A stretch of DNA of 64,000 bases from Candidatus Abyssobacteria bacterium SURF_5 (lineage in GTDB: Bacteria > Abyssobacteria > SURF-5). The notes under the pieces are model-generated. The model ran no database searches, had not been told where the DNA came from, and saw nothing but the letters and a program-made list of their open reading frames with translations. This document shows, in pieces, positions 24,884 to 33,740 of the stretch (position 1 is the stretch's first letter; each line of letters starts with the position of its first letter). Location of the stretch: positions 1 to 64,000 of the forward strand of contig QZKU01000143.1 of NCBI GenBank assembly GCA_003598085.1, read 5' to 3'. The translations under genes were made by a program, and so were the position numbers.

Positions 24884-26665
24884 TTACTTTTGCGCGAACT
24901 CGATCTCCTGAGCCGCACCCATTTTCTTCATCTCCAGCCATTTTGAACGAAATGTTTTGGCCGCCACGATGACCACTCCGAGCGACAATGCGAGCAGTAA
25001 GAGATCCATAACGAGCAGGGTGTATGCGTGTTTCTCGAGGTAGAGGCGGGGGAGGAGCAGGAGAGACGCTATTGTTGTCACCATCATGAAGATGCCTGGA
25101 ATGATGATCATCCAGGCGATTTTGCCGCGGCTCATGAACCAGACGGCGATGGAGAACAGGGTCAGCGCGGCGAGCAATTGGTTGGCGGAACCAAAAGCCA
25201 GCCAGTTGGTGACAAAGGCATTGTAATAGGCCATCACCAGCATCAGCACGGCCGACAGGCCGGAGTTGAACCAATAGGAGCGCATGGCCTTCGGCGGCGA
25301 CGCGAGGATGATCGACCACAGCTCCTCGAACAGGTACCGGTTAATACGAACAGCCGAATCGAGTGTTGTCACTACGAAACCTTCCACCATCAGGATTCCG
25401 AAAATAGTCCCGATCGCGGTCGGAATCCCAAGCGATGAATTCAGCAAATGCCCGACGGCGAGCGAGAATGCCAGGACGGGATTGGCTTTTCCGCCCGCCA
25501 AGGTGGGCCAGACAAGACTCTTATAATCGGAAAAATTCAGGCTGCTTGCCAGCGCTAGCACTACTCCGACTGCAAGAGCCGATTCCAGCAGCATCGCATT
25601 GAATCCGATGCTCTTGGTCGCCCGCTCGTCGCGCACCTGTTTTGAGGTTGTCCCTCCTGCAGCAAGTGCGTGGAAACCGGAAACGGCGCCGCAGGCTATC
25701 GTAATGCACAACATCGGCCAAATGAATCCGATATGACCCGTGCCCTCTGCTATGTTTGAGGCGGGCGCGCTAAAATGCAGGCTCCCCGAGAATCCACCCG
25801 CCACAAGCCCCGCCGTCAAGAGGCAGATACCCGCGTACAGGAGTTGAACGTTCGTGAAATCGCGCGGCTGCAGGATGATCCAAACGGGGATGCCGGCCGC
25901 CAGCGTCACATAAACGGCGAGAATAATCATCCACGTCGTAGGTTGGAGCGTAATCGGAACCTGAAATCCTATGACGACGGAGATAATGCAAAGCAGGGCG
26001 GCCAGAAGAAACACATACGCCACCCGTACATTCTTCTTGTAGAGCAGATACCCCAGGAGCGGAGCCATACCGGTGATAATAATCACAGAAGTCGACGCAA
26101 TCCCGCCAATCCGCCCGAGCAACACTCCATCGTTGTTCACCCTTGTCTTCAGAAGGGTCTGGTCGGCCGTCAGCCCGAGTTTCTCAATGGGCCATTCGGA
26201 GGTAAGTGATACCGCCGTCGCTTTTAAAAATGATGATGTTACCAGGAGGATCATGATGATGGTGAAAATAATGAAAAGAGTAAATCCGGTCTTTCCCATC
26301 GCCCGTCGGGCGATCTCGGATATCGAGCGCCCTTCCTCGCGCACGCTCGCAAAAAGCGCCGAAAAATCGTGGACTGCTCCGATAAAAATACCCCCAAAGA
26401 CAATCCATATCCATGCGGGCAAATATCCGTATAGAAGGGCGAGTGTCGGCCCGAGGATCGGACCGGCCCCGGCAATCGTGGCGAAATGATGCCCGAAGAC
26501 CACGGAGGTCTTGGTGGGAACGAAATCGCGGCCATCATTAACTACAACGGCGGGCGTCGGGCGTTCCGCGTTCAACCCGAAAAATCTTCCGATGTAATTG
26601 CCGTAAATCCTGCCGGCCAGTACGTAGAGAATAACCGCAACGAACAGATAGACAAGCACCTGCAC
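24884..26665 (-). CDS. cstA: Carbon starvation protein A family transporter (CstA)
   Basis: A 593-residue polytopic membrane protein with about 15-18 hydrophobic segments, importing pyruvate and/or peptides in characterised relatives. It shows the CstA family landmarks: early AGRIYGNYIGRFFGLN, the conserved TSVVFGHHFATIAGAGPILGP segment, GAVHDFSALFASVREEGRSI, and later FVVTTLDSAVRINRYLFEE and NWLAFGSANQLLAAL. Length matches the short CstA/BtsT-like class. The start is GTG 26665, preceded by GGGGAGG at 8 bases. It stands alone: upstream DUF3568 transcription is ended by a terminator at 26867-26895, so cstA should have its own promoter in the 26.7-26.8 kb region, which I could not pin down. Confidence 0.94.
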   Translation of the reverse strand: MQVLVYLFVAVILYVLAGRIYGNYIGRFFGLNAERPTPAVVVNDGRDFVPTKTSVVFGHHFATIAGAGPILGPTLALLYGYLPAWIWIVFGGIFIGAVHDFSALFASVREEGRSISEIARRAMGKTGFTLFIIFTIIMILLVTSSFLKATAVSLTSEWPIEKLGLTADQTLLKTRVNNDGVLLGRIGGIASTSVIIITGMAPLLGYLLYKKNVRVAYVFLLAALLCIISVVIGFQVPITLQPTTWMIILAVYVTLAAGIPVWIILQPRDFTNVQLLYAGICLLTAGLVAGGFSGSLHFSAPASNIAEGTGHIGFIWPMLCITIACGAVSGFHALAAGGTTSKQVRDERATKSIGFNAMLLESALAVGVVLALASSLNFSDYKSLVWPTLAGGKANPVLAFSLAVGHLLNSSLGIPTAIGTIFGILMVEGFVVTTLDSAVRINRYLFEELWSIILASPPKAMRSYWFNSGLSAVLMLVMAYYNAFVTNWLAFGSANQLLAALTLFSIAVWFMSRGKIAWMIIIPGIFMMVTTIASLLLLPRLYLEKHAYTLLVMDLLLLALSLGVVIVAAKTFRSKWLEMKKMGAAQEIEFAQK

Positions 26666-26801
26666 CGCATTATCCTCCCCGATGTTAATAAGAAACGGCG
26701 GACGGACCGAGACAAAAAAATCATATCAGAAGTGATTTACGAGGTCAAGCAGACTGGCTGAGCCGCGGCACTCAACGGTACGTGCCGCACAGGGAAGCGA
26801 C

Positions 26802-26835
26802 AGGGGCGCGAGATTCAGCGTTTATTCGCGCCCCT
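26802..26835. repeat. Perfect 10-bp GC-rich inverted repeat upstream of cstA
   Basis: AGGGGCGCGA (26802-26811) and TCGCGCCCCT (26826-26835) are exact reverse complements around a 14-base loop. It lies about 140 bases upstream of the cstA start, in the expected promoter/leader zone. It could be a leader hairpin or operator; no T run follows it. Confidence 0.6.
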
Positions 26836-26866
26836 CCTATGGCCGTCAACGAGAATCGCAAGCAAG

Positions 26867-26895
26867 CAAAAAGGCAAGACTTGCTGCGCTTGCCT
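26867..26895 (-). terminator. Rho-independent terminator after the DUF3568 gene
   Basis: On the minus strand AGGCAAG (26889-26895), a 10-base loop, CTTGCCT (26872-26878) and then a T run (26867-26871 region). It is about 36 bases after the DUF3568 stop codon at 26932, the expected place for an intrinsic terminator. Confidence 0.75.
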
Positions 26896-26931
26896 CTCGG
26901 TTTGTGAGAAGCTGTTATTGTCTCCTCAAGA

Positions 26932-27327
26932 TCAAAGGTTGCGTCTGATCGCATCTGCAATTTTTTGGGATTTGGCCTGGTCGCCGAAGAAGCCGACGCG
27001 GACATCCACCTTGGTTACATTGTCCGCTTGAGGCTCCAGATCAATCGTCACATCTTCGCCGGTATCAGGGACTGAGCCCTTTATGGTACCGCCAAGTTGA
27101 CTTGTCTCATCCTGTACTACCGTGATGTTCAATTCGTCAAAGGCTTCGAGAACCGCATCGTGAGTCGGCGCTACGGCGTTCGGAGTGGTGAAGCTGAGTT
27201 TCCCCGCCTGCCATGCGTACGTGCCCGCGCCGGCCGCCGCGCCGGCCGCAGCCGCGCAACCATATACCGCAACTGAAAGGCCTACCAGTACCACGAGTGC
27301 GACTGAAACACGTGAGTTCGGCGTCAT
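26932..27327 (-). CDS. DUF3568 family lipoprotein, copy 1
   Basis: A 131-residue predicted lipoprotein. A signal peptide (VSVALVVLVGLSVAVYGC) ends in a lipobox Cys at about residue 24, followed by an Ala/Gly-rich linker AAAAGAAAGAG and then the DUF3568 core: YAWQAGKLSFTT, VLEAFDELNITVV, LGGTIKG, VTIDLEPQADNVTKVDVRVGFFGDQAKSQKIADAIRRNL. Function is unknown; such proteins are small periplasmic lipoproteins common in deltaproteobacterial and related genomes. ATG 27327 follows AGGAGG. It is paralogous to the gene at 27652 with the same layout, indicating a tandem duplication. An intrinsic terminator follows. Confidence 0.85.
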   Translation of the reverse strand: MTPNSRVSVALVVLVGLSVAVYGCAAAAGAAAGAGTYAWQAGKLSFTTPNAVAPTHDAVLEAFDELNITVVQDETSQLGGTIKGSVPDTGEDVTIDLEPQADNVTKVDVRVGFFGDQAKSQKIADAIRRNL

Positions 27328-27651
27328 CGGAATATCCTCCTTTTTGGAAAATGCTCTCTTTTCACAAATATGCGCCATCTCGAAGCGGCACGCTATAGAA
27401 CCGGAAGTTCAATAAGATCATATCCTTACACATGGTTGATTCGCAGGATCGAATTTCAGCCTTCGTCTGACTGATTTCGCTATTCCCGCAATACGTTCTA
27501 CTATATACTCTGATGCAGCATTATTTGCTTCATAATGGAACGGAAAATTTGTAAAACTATATAAAGATGCCGTTCCATAGAGATCCGTGTTTCAGCATGA
27601 TGCGGATTCGATGGAAGGGTTTCTACGGGAAGAATTGGAGAATTTTAGAAG
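27328..27651. other. Intergenic stretch between the two DUF3568 genes
   Basis: 324 bases with no gene. It is AT-rich in the middle (about 27500-27570) and holds the perfect inverted repeat at 27535-27578. It must contain either the terminator of copy 2 or the promoter of copy 1; I could not identify a convincing -35/-10 pair. Confidence 0.55.
27535..27578. repeat. Perfect 9-bp inverted repeat flanking an AT-rich core
   Basis: ATGGAACGG (27535-27543) and CCGTTCCAT (27570-27578) are exact reverse complements separated by 26 bases that are almost all A/T. The spacing (about 35 bases centre to centre, more than three helical turns) and AT-rich core suggest a protein-binding site overlapping a promoter for DUF3568 copy 1 rather than a terminator, as no T run follows. 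Confidence 0.55.
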
Positions 27652-28044
27652 CTATCGAAGGTGCCGTTGAATAGCGTCGGCGATCTTGGCTTCCTGGTAC
27701 TGGTTTCCCCAAAAGCCCACCCGAATATCGATTTTGGTGATATCTGTGGCCACCGGCTCGAGATCGACCGTCACCTGTTCGTCGGTAGTGGTCAGCCCAG
27801 TGAGTTTGCCGCCAAGCGTGCTGGTTCGATCCCCTGTGACATCGATCTCAAGGTCTTTGAAGGCGGAAAGAGCCGCGGCATGGACTTCGGCTACTCGATG
27901 AGCCGTCGTGAAGGTGAGTTTCCCACTTGCCCATGCGTATCCGCCCGCCCCGGCCGCAGCACCCGCCGCCGCGGCAGCGACACAACCCGATACCATTACG
28001 GTTATTAAAATTGCCAACGTAAAAAATGCATTCCCACGACGCAT
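27652..28044 (-). CDS. DUF3568 family lipoprotein, copy 2
   Basis: A 130-residue lipoprotein paralogue of the protein at 26932. The signal peptide AFFTLAILITVMVSGC ends in a lipobox Cys at about residue 20, then an Ala/Gly-rich linker AAAAAGAAAGAG and the DUF3568 core YAWASGKLTFTT, FKDLEIDVTGD, LGGKLTG, VTVDLEPVATDITKIDIRVGFWGNQ. Roughly half the core residues are shared with copy 1 by eye. Two ATGs are 6 bases apart; 28044 is at a better distance from AAGGGAG than 28050. It follows the M48 protease gene by about 90 bases on the same strand, so all may form one envelope-related transcript. Confidence 0.84.
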   Translation of the reverse strand: MRRGNAFFTLAILITVMVSGCVAAAAAGAAAGAGGYAWASGKLTFTTAHRVAEVHAAALSAFKDLEIDVTGDRTSTLGGKLTGLTTTDEQVTVDLEPVATDITKIDIRVGFWGNQYQEAKIADAIQRHLR

Positions 28045-28136
28045 GCTCATGCTCCCTTCGTTACCGCCGATATTCGGATGCTAAATATATACATACAAAT
28101 CGCTCTTACCACCAAAAGTACTGAAGTTGGAGGAAA

Positions 28137-28925
28137 TTACCGCAATTCTCGCTCCAGAATGGCCGTGTAACGCTCCGGATAATATTGCACAGGTCTTCCC
28201 GGTGGAAGCTTGGCGATCTCTCTGGCCACGGTATCTACCCTGTCCTCAGACATGGGATGCGTGCTGAACCAGCTCATCACTCGTGAAGGGTTCGACTCCC
28301 TCATTGCCGCAAGCTTTCGATGGAAATCAACCATTGCTGTCGGATTGTATCCCGCCTCGAACATGTATCGCACACCCAGCCGATCAGCCTCCAACTCGTC
28401 ATTGCGCGAGAATTTGAGCATACCCAGAGATGTGGCAATGTTTGTTGCCAGCGCTGTTGCGGCTGCAGGATTCTCGCCCAGAAGTATCTGGGTCAGTATT
28501 TGTGCGCCAACCGACGTTGTCAACTGCTCGGTCGCGTGGCGGGCAGTGATATGACCGATCTCATGCGCAAGCACGCTGGCCAGTTCAGCCTCATTATCCG
28601 CATATTTCAGCAAACCGGTATTCACATACACCGGACCACCCGGCAGCGCGAACGCATTGACTTCGTCGCTCTCAATGATTTTGAACGTATAAGGCAGATC
28701 GGGTTTTTCCGTTTTACTGGCAATCCTATTTCCAATGTCGCTGATGTAATCCTGAAGCACCGGATTGTCCAGCACCGGCTGTTCTCTCTCAATTTCCTGA
28801 GAAAGCTGTTGTCCGAGACGGATTTCCTCCTGGGGAGGAACAAGGTTGAAGCCGCCAGTCGTCGCGCAGGAAGAAGCAAACAGCAACGACACGAGGACAG
28901 ATATGTATTTCAATGAACGTTTCAT
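28137..28925 (-). CDS. M48-family metalloprotease lipoprotein (BepA/LoiP-like)
   Basis: A 262-residue periplasmic or outer-membrane zinc protease. The signal peptide ends in LLFASSCATTGG with a lipobox Cys at about residue 21. The zinc motif HEIGH is at residues 121-125 (LASVLAHEIGHITARHATEQL) and the third ligand Glu is in NDELEADRLGVRYM. FALPGGPVYVNTGLL before the active site is typical of BepA/YfgC/LoiP enzymes, which degrade misassembled outer-membrane proteins. It lacks the TPR domain of BepA, so it is the short LoiP-type. ATG 28925 follows AAGGAGGAG. It begins 11 bases after the degenerate M28-like membrane protein, so the two should be co-expressed. Confidence 0.92.
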   Translation of the reverse strand: MKRSLKYISVLVSLLFASSCATTGGFNLVPPQEEIRLGQQLSQEIEREQPVLDNPVLQDYISDIGNRIASKTEKPDLPYTFKIIESDEVNAFALPGGPVYVNTGLLKYADNEAELASVLAHEIGHITARHATEQLTTSVGAQILTQILLGENPAAATALATNIATSLGMLKFSRNDELEADRLGVRYMFEAGYNPTAMVDFHRKLAAMRESNPSRVMSWFSTHPMSEDRVDTVAREIAKLPPGRPVQYYPERYTAILERELR

Positions 28926-28936
28926 GAACTCCTCCT

Positions 28937-30124
28937 TCAATTAGTTCGACTGACAGGTTCGTTTTCCGTTGGGGGAGGCGAATGCTCGTTCAAATGTTCC
29001 GCATCCAACTGCACAAGCATCTTCTCGAGCACGTGCAGTGCCGGCTCCAACTGGTTCGGTTGTATGTCGGATTCGTCGGCAGCACCGCCTTCAGGCGGAA
29101 GAGACGTGAAAATAACATACGGAAACTCCTTTCCGGCAAATCCTCTAAACTGATCTGGCTCAACAGGCAGGATCTCCGGCGTTCGTTCGCCGGCGGCGGC
29201 AGCATCTGATGACAATATCCTGAGCAGGCGCCGCTCCGAGAGCGGGTTTTTACTCCGCTCTTCAAGGGGGAACAGGAACGCGAGTCTCTCCCCCCTCCCG
29301 ATCCTCCGGCAACCGATAAATATGGTCTCGATCGAATGTTCCGGGCTCCGAGAAAGCTTTTTCGCAAATGTTTTGGCGCCTTGCCCGTCGTCCCCGCCAA
29401 AGAAAACAACGGATACCCATGTGTTCTCGAGCCCCAAATCTTCGTTCCTCAGATTCAACGCAAGCTGCGAGAGCATAGCCATTGAACCAACATCCTGCGA
29501 GGAACTCGATGCTTCCCTCTTTGCATCTCCTTCATCCCATACGACAAAAGAATACCATGCAAAATACGCCAGACATGCTCCTCCCATTACCAGCAGGATC
29601 GTCCGCGCGTCTTCTGAATCAAATTTACCAAAGTGGATTGCCAGTTGCCATAAGCCCATCGAGAGAAACGCAAGCGCCGCGGGCAAAAGAAAGGCCGAAG
29701 CCGCCGTCTCGGCAGGCGATAGGGCTTGCTCCTCTTCTTGATATTGTTCATATGGAGCGCCAAGCGCCACCTTGCCGGATGGATTCTGCACCGGGAATTG
29801 GACGATGATATTCTCGCCTTTCTTCAATAAAGGCCAACTGACCAGTGGAATACCGAGTGAAAACTCAAAAAAAAGGATACACGGAACAGCAAACGCCGCA
29901 CCGATTATCACCAACTGCTTCCGCCTGAATACGCCAAAAAGAAAGATTGCGGCTAGAATAAAAGCGGCCCCGCCTGCAAGAGCGGCGCTGTTCCTGGAAT
30001 AGAAAAACGTCTCGCGCTGAACGTGGAAACCGGCCGTTTGAAAGATCGAATAAAGGTAATCTGCCACATGCCGGTCCGAAAACTGTTCGCGCAGTTTCAG
30101 AATGTCCTCAACGTACTTTCCCAT
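28937..30124 (-). CDS. Membrane protein resembling an M28 peptidase that has lost its zinc ligands
   Basis: From ATG 30124 the protein has 395 residues. Its order of features follows the active M28 protein at 1370: helical N-terminus (VADYLYSIFQTAGFHVQRE), two membrane helices (about 47-66 and 70-90), the strand before the active site, two more helices (about 145-165 and 178-200), then the second half. At the metal positions VLVAHYDT becomes VALGAPYEQ (His to Pro, Asp to Glu), AADNASGVASML becomes SSQDVGSMAML, and GCEEVNL becomes GGDDGQG. All visible ligands are therefore changed, although the strand pattern is kept. Start is uncertain: alignment to the 1370 protein would reach about 10 residues upstream, and TTG 30211 is in frame. 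It probably binds rather than cuts a peptide. Confidence 0.7.
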   Translation of the reverse strand: MGKYVEDILKLREQFSDRHVADYLYSIFQTAGFHVQRETFFYSRNSAALAGGAAFILAAIFLFGVFRRKQLVIIGAAFAVPCILFFEFSLGIPLVSWPLLKKGENIIVQFPVQNPSGKVALGAPYEQYQEEEQALSPAETAASAFLLPAALAFLSMGLWQLAIHFGKFDSEDARTILLVMGGACLAYFAWYSFVVWDEGDAKREASSSSQDVGSMAMLSQLALNLRNEDLGLENTWVSVVFFGGDDGQGAKTFAKKLSRSPEHSIETIFIGCRRIGRGERLAFLFPLEERSKNPLSERRLLRILSSDAAAAGERTPEILPVEPDQFRGFAGKEFPYVIFTSLPPEGGAADESDIQPNQLEPALHVLEKMLVQLDAEHLNEHSPPPTENEPVSRTN

Positions 30125-30351
30125 ATCCGTAAGAGTTCTCAAGAGATTATTCAAGCCGGGAAAACGAAGCGTGTACAAGGCATAATAGCACCTGCATTTT
30201 TTCACTGTCAAGGAAAGGCGGCCTCGCGCTCCGCCCGGTTTGCGCCGAAACGCCCTGTCGCATAACTTGCGCCTCTATAATCTGTGTGCTATCATAAGGA
30301 TGCGTCATCCAGAAAAAGAACTTGGCGGCTGAGGACACCATAGCCTTTATC

Positions 30352-33300
30352 ATGCAAATAGACGCAATAAGAGAGCAATTCTCTCAACCTCCTGCCGAAT
30401 ACTCCCCCACTCCTTTCTGGTTTCTCAATGATAATCTCCAGGAAGATCGCATCGCGCAAAACCTTGAAGAACTCAAAGCAAAGGGTATCTCAAGCGTCAT
30501 CATCCACCCTCGAACCGGCCTTGAAATCGAATATCTTTCCCCGCTCTATTGGGAGCGAATAACCTTTATCTGTGAGTCACTGAAGCGGCTGCGCATGACC
30601 GGATGGCTCTACGACGAATACAATTGGCCCAGCGGTCCGGTCGGCGGCAAATTATTGCGCGAACATCCTGAGTACAAGCAGATAACCCTCGACTACCTGA
30701 TATTTCCGCCTTCACGACTGATAAAAGGATTGCAGCATCTGAACGCGCACGTATATGCGGCGTTCGAGCTTTCATCCGATACCGTAGTCGAGAAAACCGA
30801 AAGTATTCTTAAGCGCCGGTTTAACGACTTGTCCGGGGATGTGCTCCTCTTCTTAAGAAGGACCGTGCAGGTTCTTACCCATGCCTCAACCTGCGCCCCC
30901 TGGACCCGAGGCGAAGCCGGCTATCTCGACGTGCTGAACCCCGCCGCCACTGACGAATTCATGAGAATGACGCATGTCGAATACGATCGGCACATCCGCC
31001 GCTACTACGGCGACCCTATCATAGGAATTTTCACCGATGAACCCGGGAATTACGGAGCGCTGCCTTTCAGTTCCATTCTTCCTGCCGAATACGAAAGACG
31101 TTATCATGACAAGTTTCTCGATTGTCTCCCGAGTCTGGCCGGTCGAATCCCCGGCATTCCTATCGAGCAACAGGTTTTGAATCGCACCAGGTATTTCGAA
31201 CTCGCGCGAGACATGTTCGCCGGCAATTTTTTTGGGAAAATTGCGGCTTGGGCCTCGGAACGGGGCCTCTTTTTGACCGGCCATCTCAATGAAGATGATA
31301 AGATCAACCGCCTGCCAGGCATCAGCGCCAGCTTTTTTCAGCCATTGAGCCGGATGTCGATGCCCGGAATCGACGTGCTCGAAGATAGGCACGGGTTCGA
31401 TCGTGGTTGCCGCCTGATGGCGCACCCGAATTTCTTGCCGAAAGCAGCCAGCAGCGTTTCGCATCATTGCGGGCTGATGCGAACCTTATGCGAGATATGG
31501 GGCGGCAACGGGTGGGAGACCTCGCCGGAGCGGCTCAAAGGCGTCCTGAATTGGACCCAGGCGTGCGGAGTGAACTTCATTAATCCTCACGCCGCCTTCA
31601 TGTCGTTGCGGGGACTGCGAAAACGAGATTTTCCCGCATCTCATTTTCCGCCGCAGCCATGGTGGCGGTTCTACAAGAAATTCTCCGACTATATCGCACG
31701 GCTCAGCTATCTCAACTCCCAAGGGGCGCACGTGGCGGCCACTCTGCTCGCTTTTCCGATGAAGAGCTTGTGGGCCGAGTTCGACCTGAAGGCCGAAGAC
31801 AGCAAGTTTGCTGATTTGATTGAGCGGGTATCGGAAACCCTGCTCAGGAATCAATTGGATTTCGATTTCCTGTTTGATGAGTTTCTGGACGACCACGAGC
31901 CAACGCTCCAGGACGGGCGGATCAAGATAGGAGAAGAGGTTTATTCGATACTGCTACTTCCAATAAATTCAGTGATTCCGGAAAAATTGCTGCAACTGGC
32001 AGAACGTTTTGCGGCGGCCGGCGGAAAGGTCTTTGCCTTCGGATATCAACTGCCGGCGCATAACGAATTCGGGCACGAGATATCGAAACGGATCGAGGCG
32101 CTTTTCGGAGGATCAAAGCCGGAAAACGTGGAATATCATCACGTGGGAACAGAGAATGATTCCACCTTTTCATGGCTCCTGAAAAAACTTGATCAGTGGC
32201 TGCGCCGCGACTTCCAGATCGAGGGGCTGACCGCCAGGAACTTTGCCTACCTGCACCGGAAAACCGACGGGGCGGATATTTATTTCGTCGCCAATCTCTC
32301 TGAACAGGAAGGCGCGGTCGATCTGAAATTCCGCTGCGCCGGCCGGCCACAGCTCTGGAACCCTGAAGACGGCTTGATTCAAGACGTGCTCGCATATAGA
32401 ACCGACAACGTGCATACGACGATTAATCGGCATTTCCATCCGAATGAAGCGGCATTCTTCGTTTTTCTTGATGAGCCTCCCGTCGATCATGTTGATTCCA
32501 CTAATTTCGTGCTCACCGCCGTCACGCCGGATTTTGTCGAAGGATATGCGAGCGCGCTCGAGGTGAGAGTCGTCCAAAACAATAAACGATATATCCGAAC
32601 CGTCGAGCAGGCATATCAGCCTCTCCTCCTGCCGAGGCGATGGCAGATTGAGTACCCCTTGCGCAATATCCTGCTGCTTGACCAATGGAAAGTCGAAATG
32701 CTTTCGGAGGTCGAGCGACCCAAATGGGATCCCCATGAAGACCCTCGGCTCGGCATTCGCACCCGCCTGATCCTGCAAGCACTCCGCAAGACGATGTCCT
32801 TCGCAAAGACATTAACCGGGCGCGATGGCGGTGGAGGGAAACGAGAGACCGCAAAATATCGGCGGCTTTCGCATGCAGTGACATCTGCGGCTAAATGGAG
32901 TAAAATACTTGGCATCGACCCTCAGAACTTTGAAGAGGCCGAAGGGATCCTTTTAAAAATGGCCGAATATGCCGGAGTCCCCGTCGGGCATGACTATCCC
33001 CCTCCCGCAAGTGCATATGCCATGATAACTTCCTTCGTGATTGAACATGTGCCAGAGGATCTCGCTCTGGTGTACGAGGAGAGCGATGGAAACCCCGTAT
33101 CGATCCAATTGAACGGCCACGAGATCGACAGAAAACCCGAACCCATTTTCATATGGGACGACTCCAATCGCTTGATCCCTCTCTCCACCCTCGTAAGAAA
33201 GGGAGCAAACCGCCTGCGGCTGGAGTGGCGGCAACCAGAATTCCCGACTCTTTTTCCCAGCGTTCATGGTATCGAACCCGTCTGCCTCATCGGCCGCTTC

Positions 33301-33687
33301 TGGGTGAAAAAGAAAAGGATCGTCGAACAGCTCTACGGCGCGCCGGCCATCCCCTGGGCGGATATCGGTCTTCCCAACTTCATTGGCACGATGACATACA
33401 AAGCATCATTCAAGTTGCCGCTCAAATACATCGGCCAGCAACTGCTCCTCAAGTTTTACCGGATACATGAAGCAGCCGAGGTCAAAATAAACGATAAATA
33501 TGCCGGACAATTGTTGTGGAGGCCGTACGTACTCGACGTAACGCATTTGCTGAAACAGGGAGAGAACAGCATCGAAGTCACCGTCGCCAATACAGCAGCA
33601 AACCTGTTGGGCGAGCCGGTCCCTGCGGGAATGATCGGAAGACCATACATCGTGCCCTACTGGCGCCATCGAATCCGCTTCCGCTGA
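30352..33687 (+). CDS. Large GH106-like glycoside hydrolase-related protein with C-terminal sugar-binding domain
   Basis: A 1111-residue protein with no clear signal peptide. The N-terminal barrel has the pattern of the alpha-L-rhamnosidase-like GH106 group: PPAEYSPTPFWFLNDNLQED, SVIIHPRTGLEIEYLS, GWLYDEYNWPSGPVGGKLL and IIGIFTDEPGNYG, where the Asp-Glu of FTDEP and the Glu of YDEYNWPSG are candidate catalytic or substrate residues. A GHLNEDDK loop follows. The last 110 residues (MTYKASFKLPLKYIGQQLLLKF to the end) look like a GH2-type galactose-binding jelly roll. ATG 30352 is chosen; TTG 30322 is in frame. Both have weak ribosome sites. It is divergent from the M28-like gene and the first gene of a plus-strand group. 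Likely acts on a plant- or algal-type polysaccharide or glycoside; a dead or altered activity is possible. Confidence 0.7.
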   Translation: MQIDAIREQFSQPPAEYSPTPFWFLNDNLQEDRIAQNLEELKAKGISSVIIHPRTGLEIEYLSPLYWERITFICESLKRLRMTGWLYDEYNWPSGPVGGKLLREHPEYKQITLDYLIFPPSRLIKGLQHLNAHVYAAFELSSDTVVEKTESILKRRFNDLSGDVLLFLRRTVQVLTHASTCAPWTRGEAGYLDVLNPAATDEFMRMTHVEYDRHIRRYYGDPIIGIFTDEPGNYGALPFSSILPAEYERRYHDKFLDCLPSLAGRIPGIPIEQQVLNRTRYFELARDMFAGNFFGKIAAWASERGLFLTGHLNEDDKINRLPGISASFFQPLSRMSMPGIDVLEDRHGFDRGCRLMAHPNFLPKAASSVSHHCGLMRTLCEIWGGNGWETSPERLKGVLNWTQACGVNFINPHAAFMSLRGLRKRDFPASHFPPQPWWRFYKKFSDYIARLSYLNSQGAHVAATLLAFPMKSLWAEFDLKAEDSKFADLIERVSETLLRNQLDFDFLFDEFLDDHEPTLQDGRIKIGEEVYSILLLPINSVIPEKLLQLAERFAAAGGKVFAFGYQLPAHNEFGHEISKRIEALFGGSKPENVEYHHVGTENDSTFSWLLKKLDQWLRRDFQIEGLTARNFAYLHRKTDGADIYFVANLSEQEGAVDLKFRCAGRPQLWNPEDGLIQDVLAYRTDNVHTTINRHFHPNEAAFFVFLDEPPVDHVDSTNFVLTAVTPDFVEGYASALEVRVVQNNKRYIRTVEQAYQPLLLPRRWQIEYPLRNILLLDQWKVEMLSEVERPKWDPHEDPRLGIRTRLILQALRKTMSFAKTLTGRDGGGGKRETAKYRRLSHAVTSAAKWSKILGIDPQNFEEAEGILLKMAEYAGVPVGHDYPPPASAYAMITSFVIEHVPEDLALVYEESDGNPVSIQLNGHEIDRKPEPIFIWDDSNRLIPLSTLVRKGANRLRLEWRQPEFPTLFPSVHGIEPVCLIGRFWVKKKRIVEQLYGAPAIPWADIGLPNFIGTMTYKASFKLPLKYIGQQLLLKFYRIHEAAEVKINDKYAGQLLWRPYVLDVTHLLKQGENSIEVTVANTAANLLGEPVPAGMIGRPYIVPYWRHRIRFR

Positions 33688-33740
33688 TACTGCTGAGACC
33701 GTTTGGGAGAGCATTCATTGGGCAAAGGAGGCATTGCAGA

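Noticed and set aside
25028-25438. Plus-strand open frame opposite cstA
   Set aside because: His/Gln/Glu-rich shadow of membrane-helix codons in cstA; not a plausible protein.
28285-28305. GGGTTCGACTCCC resembling a tRNA T-loop
   Set aside because: It lies inside the M48 protease coding sequence and no acceptor, D or anticodon arm can be folded around it.
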